In this document: positions 1 to 6,485 of the stretch, piece by piece
Numbering within the stretch: the stretch's first letter is position 1
Layout: each line of letters starts with the position of its first letter
Assembly: GCA_017612495.1 (NCBI GenBank)
Contig: JAGAFQ010000043.1
Span: 1-21,943, forward strand
Origin: Clostridia bacterium
Lineage (GTDB): Bacteria > Bacillota > Clostridia > Oscillospirales > CAG-272
DNA: 21,943 nucleotides
Reading direction: 5' to 3'
Translations under genes and position numbers: made by a program
The notes under the pieces: model-generated
The model's database searches: none
What the model was told of the DNA's origin: nothing
What the model saw: only the letters and a program-made list of their open reading frames with translations

Positions 1-1542
1 GATAAACATCTGACCTCTGTCTTGTACGTTATAAACGCCGTATGACGTGGATTCGCCCGTTTCGGATGCCACAAGCGATCCCGTAAAGCGGCGGTTGACC
101 TCTCCCTTATAGGGTTCGTAGCCGGCAAACACGGTATTGAGTATGCCCTCACCGCGCGTGCTCGTCAAGAATTCAGAGCGGTAGCCGATAAGGCAGCGTG
201 TCGGTATCTTATATTCAAGGCGCATACGCGAGCCGTGGTTCGTCATATTGACGAGTTCGCCCTTGCGGGCGCCGAGACATTCCATAACGCCGCCCATATA
301 TTCTTCGGGCACATCTACCAAAAGATTTTCGATAGGCTCATTTTTGACACCGTCGATATCTTTATAGAGTACCTTGGGCGTTGAGCAGCAGAATTCATAT
401 CCTTCGCGGCGCATCGTTTCGATAAGCACCGAAAGGTGCATCTCACCGCGTCCGGCGACCTTGAACTGATCGGTGGTCTCACCGTCTTCGACACGCAAAG
501 AAACGTCTCTTAAAAGTTCCTTGAAAAGTCTTTCACGAAGCTGACGGCTCGTGACGAACTTGCCCTCTTTGCCTGCAAAGGGACTGTCGTTTACGGAGAA
601 GACCATTTCAAGAGTAGGTTCGCTCACCTTGACGAATTCAAGCGGCTCTACGCAATCAACAGACGTAACGGTATCGCCGATGTTGATATCTTCTGCACCG
701 GAGAAACAGACGATATCGCCCATTTTCGCCTCTTCAACGGGTACTCTTTTCAAGCCGTCGATTTGGAAAAGCTTTGCGATGCGTACCTTCTTGGGCGCCA
801 TTTCTTTATTGTGATAGTTGGAGATCATGACCTCGGAGCCGACCTTGATGACACCGCGCTCGATCTTGCCGATGCCTATTCTGCCGACGTAGTCGTTATA
901 GTCGATGCAGGAGACCAAGAGCTGTAAATTGCCGTCGATATCTCCCTTTGGGGCGGGTACGTATTCAAGTATTTTTTCAAAGAGGACCGTAAGATCTTTG
1001 CCCTGCTCGTGAGGGTTGATAGATGCGGTGCCGGCTCTGCCCGAGCAGAAGACGACGGGAGAATCGAGCTGTTCATCGGTAGCATCGAGTTCCAAGAAAA
1101 GTTCAAGCACTTCATCGACCACTTCGTCAAGTCTTGCGTCGGGGCGGTCGATCTTGTTTATAACGATAATGACTCTGTGACCGAGTTCCAAAGCGCGCTG
1201 AAGCACGAAACGGGTCTGGGGCATAGGTCCCTCTGCCGCATCGACGAGCAAAAGTACGCCGTCGACCATTTTAAGTATTCTCTCGACCTCTCCGCCGAAA
1301 TCGGCGTGGCCGGGGGTATCGACTATGTTCATTTTTACGTTCTTGTAATGAACGGCGGTGTTCTTGGCAAGGATCGTAATGCCGCGCTCTTTTTCAATGG
1401 AGTTACTGTCCATTACGCGCTCTTCGGTAACCTGATTTTCACGGTATACGCCGCCTTGCTTCAACATCTCATCGACAAGCGTCGTTTTGCCGTGGTCAAC
1501 GTGTGCGATGATGGCGACGTTTCTTAAATCTTCACGAATCAC
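1..1542 (-). CDS. typA: Translational GTPase TypA/BipA, 3' end outside the window
   Basis: This is a ribosome-associated GTPase of the elongation factor family, involved in stress and cold adaptation and in ribosome assembly. The visible 514 codons carry G1 (AHVDHGKT, about residues 13-20), the switch region RGITI, G3 (DTPGHADFGGE) and G4 (NKID), followed by domain II and EF-G-like domains III and V up to a DRGQMFI stretch. The family is usually about 610 residues, so roughly the last 95 are off the left edge. The start is a GTG at 1542 that gives VIREDLRNVAIIAHVDHGK. It is preceded by GAGAGG nine bases upstream, and no better in-frame start exists. It is monocistronic at its 5' end, with its own promoter. 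I am confident of the identity because the BipA-specific domain order and motifs are intact. Confidence 0.97.
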   Translation of the reverse strand, partial: MIREDLRNVAIIAHVDHGKTTLVDEMLKQGGVYRENQVTEERVMDSNSIEKERGITILAKNTAVHYKNVKMNIVDTPGHADFGGEVERILKMVDGVLLLVDAAEGPMPQTRFVLQRALELGHRVIIVINKIDRPDARLDEVVDEVLELFLELDATDEQLDSPVVFCSGRAGTASINPHEQGKDLTVLFEKILEYVPAPKGDIDGNLQLLVSCIDYNDYVGRIGIGKIERGVIKVGSEVMISNYHNKEMAPKKVRIAKLFQIDGLKRVPVEEAKMGDIVCFSGAEDINIGDTVTSVDCVEPLEFVKVSEPTLEMVFSVNDSPFAGKEGKFVTSRQLRERLFKELLRDVSLRVEDGETTDQFKVAGRGEMHLSVLIETMRREGYEFCCSTPKVLYKDIDGVKNEPIENLLVDVPEEYMGGVMECLGARKGELVNMTNHGSRMRLEYKIPTRCLIGYRSEFLTSTRGEGILNTVFAGYEPYKGEVNRRFTGSLVASETGESTSYGVYNVQDRGQMFI

Positions 1543-1586
1543 TTTAATTTTCCTCTCGTTTAACTTCAATTTTCTATCAACAAGGT

Positions 1587-1614
1587 ATTATAGCATAGAT
1601 TATATACTTTGCAA
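1587..1614 (-). promoter_or_regulatory. SigA-type promoter of typA
   Basis: Read on the minus strand, TTGCAA (1609-1614) is followed after 16 bases by TATAAT (1587-1592), about 45 bases upstream of the typA GTG. A second TATAAT-like hexamer lies at 1599-1604. The surrounding DNA is very AT-rich, as is typical of Firmicutes promoters. The short gap to the gene at 1656 also contains an A/T-only hairpin (around 1622-1650) that is too weak to call a terminator. Confidence 0.7.
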
Positions 1615-1655
1615 ATATTTTTTTGTAAATTTTGAAAAAAATATCGAATTTTTTC

Positions 1656-2012
1656 TTATTGGTTGGGATTTCTCGGATGGGCAAAATATGAATATTCCGA
1701 GCAGATCCTTTTCCACGTTTCGCAATCTACGTGTCCCGTTTTTTCAAGTTCGTTTATCTCTTGAAATTTCATGATCGCCGCCTTTGTGGCGTCGTCACAC
1801 TTGCCCGATATCAAAACGGGCTCGTCGAACTCATATTCACTGTCGATGCAGCGCAGCATCACCTGGACTATCGCCATAAAATCGCTCTTTTCGTTATCGC
1901 ACGACACATAGCCCGGCGACGGCAAAAGTTCTTCTATCGGCGCACAGTTATGCCACTTTTTATTATGGATACCGTGATCTGCTTTGTGCATATCGAAATT
2001 TTCAGCGCTCAT
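1656..2012 (-). CDS. Small protein resembling a detached peptidoglycan-binding repeat
   Basis: This 118-residue protein has no signal peptide and no membrane segment. Residues of about 28-108 follow the pattern of a PG_binding_1 repeat: a stretch like DFMAIVQVMLRCI, then SGKCDDATKAAIMKFQEIN, then a glycine turn and DCETWKRICSEYSYF. This is the same layout as the three repeats in the gene immediately upstream. Two Cys residues not typical of the repeat are present. It starts one base after the upstream stop codon, and its ribosome binding site (AGGAG, four bases before ATG) lies inside the last codons of that gene, so translation is probably coupled. Function is unknown. A role with the SpoIID-like protein in spore or cell-wall remodelling is inference from context. 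It could also be a divergent paralogue that no longer binds glycan. Confidence 0.7.
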   Translation of the reverse strand: MSAENFDMHKADHGIHNKKWHNCAPIEELLPSPGYVSCDNEKSDFMAIVQVMLRCIDSEYEFDEPVLISGKCDDATKAAIMKFQEINELEKTGHVDCETWKRICSEYSYFAHPRNPNQ

Positions 2013-2013
2013 A

Positions 2014-3393
2014 TTACTCCTCTCCCTCCGCTCTCATATTTCCCATGATTATATCGGAATACTCGCTTGCGACAGCATTCCAGCCCGCAGGGCCTACAAC
2101 GCCGTTTTCGGGCAAGCCGAAAAGCCTTTGCGCATCCTTTACCGCCCTGTCGGTTTTTTCGTCAAACGTGCCGCTTATATCCACTCTTTCGATCTCGGGA
2201 TAAACGTCTGACAGCCCGTCAAGATAGGTCTGTATCAAATAAACGTCTTCTCCGACGGAGCCGAGCCGCAAAAAATTGCCGCGAAAAGGTACCACCGTTT
2301 GATATTGCTCAAAAGGTATCGTCTTGATAATGCCGTTATATACGTCAAAAAGGTTTTCCCAGGTTACAACGTCGACCTCGCCCGTTATCGGCAGCCCGTA
2401 CGTGCGCTGAAAATCCTCGACCGCATTTTTTATGTTTTCGTCAAACACATCTCCGACATCGACTATACGCACGGTTTCTATATATTCGCCTATCAGCGCC
2501 AGAACGACGCTCAGCGCGCGCACGCCGTAGCCTTCGTCGCCGAGCTGCAATCTATCGGCATATATGGGCTCTATTTCATCTTGCGTTATTCCCTCCGACA
2601 CAAGCTCCGATAAGCGCTTTACGGCGTTATACACGTAGATTATCCTATACCACGTCGCCTTGCCGACGATGCCGTCAACGCTCAAATTGAACTGTCTTTG
2701 GAATTCGCGCACCGCTTTGTCGGTATCCTCGGTAAAAATTCCGTCGGGCACGGGTATCTTCGGTATGTTCGGATAGTTGACGGATATGCGGTTGAGACGT
2801 ATTTGAATGTATCTTACGTCGTTGCCCAAAGAGCCGAGAGATAACTCGACACCGGGATATGACTCGCTTATTTTCTCTATCGGCGCATTCTCGACAAGCC
2901 CGATATCGTTTCCGTAATAGTATTGCAAGATCTCAAACGCACTGTAGCCCTGATTGGCAAGATACAAACTGCCGTTTTGCGAAAGTCCGTCGCACATCGA
3001 AAGCTCACCGTCGCAATATTTTGCCGAAAGCGGCTCTATCGCCCCCTCGCGGCGGATATAGGTGTTGAATCGCCGGTCGACCGCCTCCGATATGCTCTCG
3101 AAAATGCTTCTGCCGGGTATGAACGACTGATCAAGATAGGTGTTGTTGGTGATGTCGAAATCATATCCCCTGCTGCGGTAATATTCGATATAGACGCGGT
3201 TTAAGGCAAATGAGACCTGGGCTATTATATTGGCGACAAGAGCCGCTTCGGGCCACGACGGATATATTTCGGAAGATGCGACGTTTTTTATGTAATCCGG
3301 AAAAGAAACCGTCACGTTTTCTCCGCCGTCGCCCGGGGTGCCTATATGTACGGTTATGAATTCCGGAATGATCGGTAATGCTCGACTGTTCAT
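2014..3393 (-). CDS. SpoIID/LytB-like protein with three peptidoglycan-binding repeats
   Basis: This 459-residue protein is built from an N-terminal SpoIID/LytB-like domain (about 12-165) and three PG_binding_1-type repeats (about 185-258, 283-355, 375-448). The SpoIID hallmarks are NVASSEIYP with WPEAAL and SFALNR after it, where E42 aligns with the catalytic Glu of SpoIID lytic transglycosylases, and later CDGLSQNGSLYLANQG with EILQYYYG (134-161), matching the family GMSQxGA...EILxYYY. SpoIID cuts glycan strands during engulfment; activity here is inferred. No signal peptide or membrane helix is visible, unlike classical SpoIID. An ATG at 3408 would add five residues, but the ATG at 3393 has the better site (GAGG five bases upstream). 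It is the middle gene of a three-gene operon with translational coupling on both sides. Confidence 0.85.
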   Translation of the reverse strand: MNSRALPIIPEFITVHIGTPGDGGENVTVSFPDYIKNVASSEIYPSWPEAALVANIIAQVSFALNRVYIEYYRSRGYDFDITNNTYLDQSFIPGRSIFESISEAVDRRFNTYIRREGAIEPLSAKYCDGELSMCDGLSQNGSLYLANQGYSAFEILQYYYGNDIGLVENAPIEKISESYPGVELSLGSLGNDVRYIQIRLNRISVNYPNIPKIPVPDGIFTEDTDKAVREFQRQFNLSVDGIVGKATWYRIIYVYNAVKRLSELVSEGITQDEIEPIYADRLQLGDEGYGVRALSVVLALIGEYIETVRIVDVGDVFDENIKNAVEDFQRTYGLPITGEVDVVTWENLFDVYNGIIKTIPFEQYQTVVPFRGNFLRLGSVGEDVYLIQTYLDGLSDVYPEIERVDISGTFDEKTDRAVKDAQRLFGLPENGVVGPAGWNAVASEYSDIIMGNMRAEGEE

Positions 3394-3400
3394 ATTTACC

Positions 3401-3835
3401 TCACTCATAAACTCTGTATTCTTTGTATGGGTAAGATGAATCGCTTTCGTTCTCGGAAAGCGGCAGCAGATTGACGTTTTGAAGTGTCAGACTGTCGCTG
3501 TAGACCGTGACGTTGCGATAGAAAATATCACCGTAGCCGTAAGCGGATATGTGGATATCGAATACGGAATAACGCGATCTCGCAATGCCGTTTTTATCGT
3601 CAAGCTTCGTTTCGACGGCTATGTTTTGAGTCGAGCCGTCACTGTCGGTCACAAGAGATTTCACAAGCACGGGAGGAAATACCTCTCCTGCCTCATATAT
3701 GCGAACGCTTGCGGTATCGACAGGCAGGGCTTCTCGTGCCGAAAAAGCGTTTACCTTGATAAAGCCGTACGACAGCGGAGAAATTGCCGGCATCGGCTTT
3801 TTGATGGGTTTTATAAAACTGTGTCGTTTTGTCAC
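3401..3835 (-). CDS. Hypothetical protein with carboxypeptidase-regulatory-like (beta-sandwich) domain
   Basis: This 144-residue protein opens the operon. After a basic N-terminus rich in Lys and Pro (residues 1-20), the body reads GFIKVNAFSAREALPV, then a VRIYEAG strand, a TDSDGSTQNI turn, an ET-containing strand, and FDIHISAYGYGDIFYRNVTV. This fits the repeating beta-strand and turn pattern of carboxypeptidase regulatory-like or prealbumin-like domains. There is no signal peptide or catalytic motif. The start is GTG at 3835 with GGAGG about ten bases upstream. Its stop overlaps the ribosome binding site region of the SpoIID-like gene seven bases before that gene's start, so the two products are probably made together and may form a complex. 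No experimentally characterised homologue comes to mind. Confidence 0.7.
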   Translation of the reverse strand: MTKRHSFIKPIKKPMPAISPLSYGFIKVNAFSAREALPVDTASVRIYEAGEVFPPVLVKSLVTDSDGSTQNIAVETKLDDKNGIARSRYSVFDIHISAYGYGDIFYRNVTVYSDSLTLQNVNLLPLSENESDSSYPYKEYRVYE

Positions 3836-3869
3836 AATAAAAGTGCCTCCGTGAGCATCATTCTCTTAA

Positions 3870-3878
3870 TACTATATG
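3870..3878 (-). promoter_or_regulatory. Possible sporulation-sigma -10 element before the SpoIID-like operon
   Basis: On the minus strand the only promoter-like sequence between the rpe terminator and the GTG at 3835 is CATATAGTA, 35 bases upstream of the gene. It fits the mother-cell pattern CATAnnnTA (SigK/SigE type). I do not see a convincing matching -35, and a poor SigA reading (TATAGT) is also possible, so this is a suggestion only. Confidence 0.25.
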
Positions 3879-3899
3879 GCGCATTTGAAAAAAGGACAC

Positions 3900-3929
3900 A
3901 AAAAAAGCGGCGGCAGACGCCGTCGCTTT
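3900..3929 (-). terminator. Rho-independent terminator of rpe
   Basis: On the minus strand, AAAGCG-A-CGGC pairs across a GTCT loop with GCCG-C-CGCTTT (one mismatch) and is followed by more T residues. It lies 18 bases after the rpe stop and separates rpe from the SpoIID-like operon. Confidence 0.88.
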
Positions 3930-3946
3930 ATGTAATATCGGTATTT

Positions 3947-4636
3947 TCAGTTATTTTCGTTTTCGAGACGCTTTGCCTCACCGCGGCGAGCGCTTTCGAG
4001 AATGCCCGAAATCGCCTCTGCGACGTTGGGATTTTTGAAGACTGCTGAACCTGCGACAAACACGTTTGCGCCGTTTTCTGCGGCGATTTCGGCGTTCTTG
4101 TCGTTGATTCCGCCGTCGACCTCGATGTCGATATCATATCCGCTCTTTTTGACCATCGCATAAACGTCGCGAAGGCTTGCCATCGTCTCGGGGATAAAGG
4201 ACTGTCCGCCAAAACCGGGCTCAACGGTCATAATGAGGATAAGATCGACATATTCGAGCAAGGGCTCCAAAACGAATGCGGGCGTTGCGGGCTTTATTGA
4301 AATTCCCGCCTTTTTGCCGAGCGCTCTTATCTGCTTTAAGACCTCGATCTGATCTTCGCAGCTCTCATAGTGGATGGTGATGATGTCGGCACCGGCTTTT
4401 GCAAAATCGGGAACGTACTTGCCGGGGTTTACGATCATAAGATGCGTATCGAAAACGATCTTGGAATGGGGGCGTACAGACTGGATGATGCAGGGACCGA
4501 TGCTTATGTTCGGAACGAACTGACCGTCCATAACGTCGATGTGCGCATAGACGGCACCGCCCTCTTCAATTCTCTTTATCTCGTCGCCGAGTTTTGAAAA
4601 ATCACTTGCAAGTATAGAAGGTGAAACTTTGATCAT
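3947..4636 (-). CDS. rpe: Ribulose-phosphate 3-epimerase
   Basis: This enzyme interconverts ribulose 5-phosphate and xylulose 5-phosphate in the pentose phosphate pathway, in the cytoplasm. The 229-residue TIM-barrel protein has the full family pattern: SPSILASDF at the start (Ser6), HIDVMDGQFVPN (His32 and Asp34), THLMI (His65) and EVDGGIN (Asp174). The metal ligands His32, Asp34, His65 and Asp174 are all present, as is the phosphate loop EPGFGGQSF. Length is normal. The ATG at 4636 has AAGGAG seven bases upstream. It stands alone here: a terminator follows it and a 526-base noncoding gap precedes it, rather than the rsgA/prkC neighbours common in Firmicutes. Confidence 0.98.
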   Translation of the reverse strand: MIKVSPSILASDFSKLGDEIKRIEEGGAVYAHIDVMDGQFVPNISIGPCIIQSVRPHSKIVFDTHLMIVNPGKYVPDFAKAGADIITIHYESCEDQIEVLKQIRALGKKAGISIKPATPAFVLEPLLEYVDLILIMTVEPGFGGQSFIPETMASLRDVYAMVKKSGYDIDIEVDGGINDKNAEIAAENGANVFVAGSAVFKNPNVAEAISGILESARRGEAKRLENENN

Positions 4637-4887
4637 TTATATTGCTCCTTCGAAAAATAATTAACTTAAAATAATTTGAGATAAAACGCAAACCGTACGG
4701 CAAGGTCGCGCAAAAATCTCTTCAAATGCCGAAAACGGCTGAAATGAAGCGGATCTTTGCAGGTGTCAACACACAAAATATGCCATAAAATGTATTACGG
4801 TCACTGTTAAAATATCCGTCCCATGCTTTTGCAGACGTCGAACACAAAGGATCTGAACACGACAAAAGCTAAGGCGGTTTTATATAT
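4637..4887 (+). other. Noncoding gap, candidate small RNA of unknown family
   Basis: No credible gene lies between rpe and ymfF (4637-5162). The part before the terminator at 4888 contains short helices: GCCG-AAAA-CGGC around 4728-4739, and an imperfect long-range pairing of GATCTTTG (about 4752) with CAAAGGATC (about 4845). Because a strong plus-strand terminator ends this stretch without any gene before it, a small untranslated RNA is the simplest explanation. I could not match it to 6S, tmRNA, SRP, RNase P or a riboswitch I know, and I see no convincing promoter, so its 5' end is undefined. The remainder (4916-5100) is AT-rich with nothing recognisable. Confidence 0.35.
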
Positions 4888-4915
4888 GCCCACTCGTTTT
4901 CGGGTGGGCTTTTTT
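4888..4915 (+). terminator. Strong orphan rho-independent terminator
   Basis: GCCCACTCG (4888-4896) pairs with CGGGTGGGC (4901-4909) across a TTTT loop, nine pairs including one G-T, followed by six T residues. There is no T-tract on the other strand, so it ends plus-strand transcripts. No plus-strand gene precedes it. Confidence 0.85.
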
Positions 4916-5101
4916 ATAAAAAGCACTATCCATTATAGCCATTATTCCGTTTTTGTCAAGTTTATCGGCAAAAAGCCATTTGTAAATTTTTTAATTATAT
5001 TTTTAATATTTGTCGATAATTTATAAACTGTTTTTAATAATTGTTTTGCGGCATTCTTTCGGAAAAGATGCATCGTGTCGTTTTTCATCGCACGAAAATA
5101 T

Positions 5102-5130
5102 TTGCTTTTTTATGATAAATGTTGTATTAT
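5102..5130 (+). promoter_or_regulatory. SigA-type promoter of the ymfF-ymfH-lgt-folD run
   Basis: TTGCTT (5102-5107), a 17-base spacer and TATTAT (5125-5130) lie 32 bases upstream of the ymfF start. GGAGG sits four bases before that ATG. Confidence 0.65.
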
Positions 5131-5162
5131 ATATGCTGATATTCTCTTAATTCGGAGGACGA

Positions 5163-6485
5163 ATGAAAACTACCGATCTTGCAGTTTTGCAAAACCTTGA
5201 TCTGCACGCGATAACGACCGACAAATTCAAAACGAACGTCGTCAGCGTGAAATTCATAAAACCGATAAATAAAAAGAACGCATCCCTGCTCTCGCTCTTG
5301 TCACGGGTCATAAAACGGGGCTGCGAAAAATATCCCACGATAGCCGCCCTCTCGAGCGAGAGTCAGCGCCTTTATGCGCTCGTGCCTCAAATTCGCACCT
5401 TCAAGAGCGGCTCGTGCTTAATACTTGAATTCTCCGTTGACTACCTTGACTCCGGATTTGCTCCGGACGATTGCGATATCGAAGGCGGCGCTTTCGATAT
5501 CCTCGAGCAGCTGATCTTTCATCCTCTCTTATCAGACGGCACTTTCAAAGAGGAATACGTCGTCAGCGAAAAAGCGATGCAGATCGATCTTATCAAATCG
5601 CGCAAAAACAACAAGAGCGTTTATGCGTTAAAACGCATGATGCAGGAAATGATGCAAAACGATTACAGATGCGTCGATGCTTTGGGCGATACTGAAATTC
5701 TCAAAGATATCACCAAAGAAAATCTTACCGCCGCATATTTCGATCTTATAAAGAATTCGCTTGCCTCGGTCTATTTTGTCGGCAGGACAGACCCGCAGGT
5801 AATAAAAGATCGCATATATAAGATCTTTTCGGGACGTGTGCCCCATTCGGATATAGACACCGGCACAAAAGCTTTTTCGGGAACAGGTACCGGTATTAAA
5901 GAAATAACCGAGAGCGCCCCCGTGCGCCAGGGCAAGCTCTGCATCGGTTTTACGCTCGGCAAGACCTTGACAGACGGCTCTTTTGTGCCCTTTGACGTAA
6001 TGAACGAGCTTTACGGCGGAGGTATCCAAAGCAAACTTTTCTGCAATATAAGGGAAAAAATGTCGCTCTGCTATTATTGCTCATCCGCCCTTTTTTCCGC
6101 CACGGGCATAATGGCGGTAAGCTCGGGTATCGAATGCGGCAAAAAAGATACGGTATGCAAAGCGATATTCGCGGAGCTTGAAAAAATCAAAAACGGTGAG
6201 TTCTCGGATGAAGAACTCTATTTTGCGAAGCTTTCGCTCATAAACACGGTCAAAGAGAGTTTTGACAGTGCTTTGGCGCTCGAAAACACTTACTTTTTGT
6301 GCAATCTCTATTCAAAAAGCCTCGATCTTGATATAAGGGTAAAAAACATTCAGAACGTAACAAGAAATGACGTTATCTATGCCGCAAAGTGCACAAAGCC
6401 CGACACGGTATTTTTCTTAAAGAGCGACGGCGAAGACGATTGCGATGGCAATGGGGAGGTTTTATCCGATGAACAAATGGAATGA
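5163..6485 (+). CDS. ymfF: M16-family peptidase-like protein, inactive subunit (YmfF-like)
   Basis: This 440-residue protein has the two-lobed M16 (insulinase/pitrilysin) layout but lacks the HxxEH zinc motif. Where it should stand, after LLSRVIKRGCEKYPT, there is no His pair. The later LFCNIREKMSLCYYCSS region matches the C-terminal Arg/Tyr substrate-binding element of the family. In B. subtilis the pair YmfF/YmfH (spelled YfmF/YfmH in some databases) is linked to the 5-aminopentanol modification of EF-P, and related pairs mature peptides. The actual substrate here is unknown. It overlaps the next gene by 17 bases, which fits obligate pairing of an inactive with an active subunit. It begins the ymfF-ymfH-lgt-folD run under a promoter at 5102. 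Confidence 0.85.
   Translation: MKTTDLAVLQNLDLHAITTDKFKTNVVSVKFIKPINKKNASLLSLLSRVIKRGCEKYPTIAALSSESQRLYALVPQIRTFKSGSCLILEFSVDYLDSGFAPDDCDIEGGAFDILEQLIFHPLLSDGTFKEEYVVSEKAMQIDLIKSRKNNKSVYALKRMMQEMMQNDYRCVDALGDTEILKDITKENLTAAYFDLIKNSLASVYFVGRTDPQVIKDRIYKIFSGRVPHSDIDTGTKAFSGTGTGIKEITESAPVRQGKLCIGFTLGKTLTDGSFVPFDVMNELYGGGIQSKLFCNIREKMSLCYYCSSALFSATGIMAVSSGIECGKKDTVCKAIFAELEKIKNGEFSDEELYFAKLSLINTVKESFDSALALENTYFLCNLYSKSLDLDIRVKNIQNVTRNDVIYAAKCTKPDTVFFLKSDGEDDCDGNGEVLSDEQME

Noticed and set aside
1009..1527. 172-codon plus-strand open frame
   Set aside because: It lies entirely opposite the well-supported typA gene, has no ribosome binding site and its translation resembles nothing I know.
1622..1650. 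A/T-only hairpin downstream of the SpoIID-like operon
   Set aside because: The stem has almost no G-C pairs and lies in promoter-like AT-rich DNA, so it cannot be called a terminator with confidence.
3479..4048. 189-codon plus-strand open frame
   Set aside because: It runs antisense across the first gene of the SpoIID-like operon, the rpe terminator and the end of rpe, which no real gene should do.
4640..4915. Known RNA families (6S, tmRNA, SRP RNA, RNase P, c-di-GMP or preQ1 riboswitch) for the rpe-ymfF gap
   Set aside because: None of their conserved cores can be read in the sequence; isolated look-alikes such as CGCAAA or AAAAGCTAA lack the surrounding helices.
4823..5026. 67-codon plus-strand open frame in the rpe-ymfF gap
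   Set aside because: It reads straight through the strong terminator at 4888-4915, lacks a ribosome binding site and has low-complexity Phe/Ile composition.
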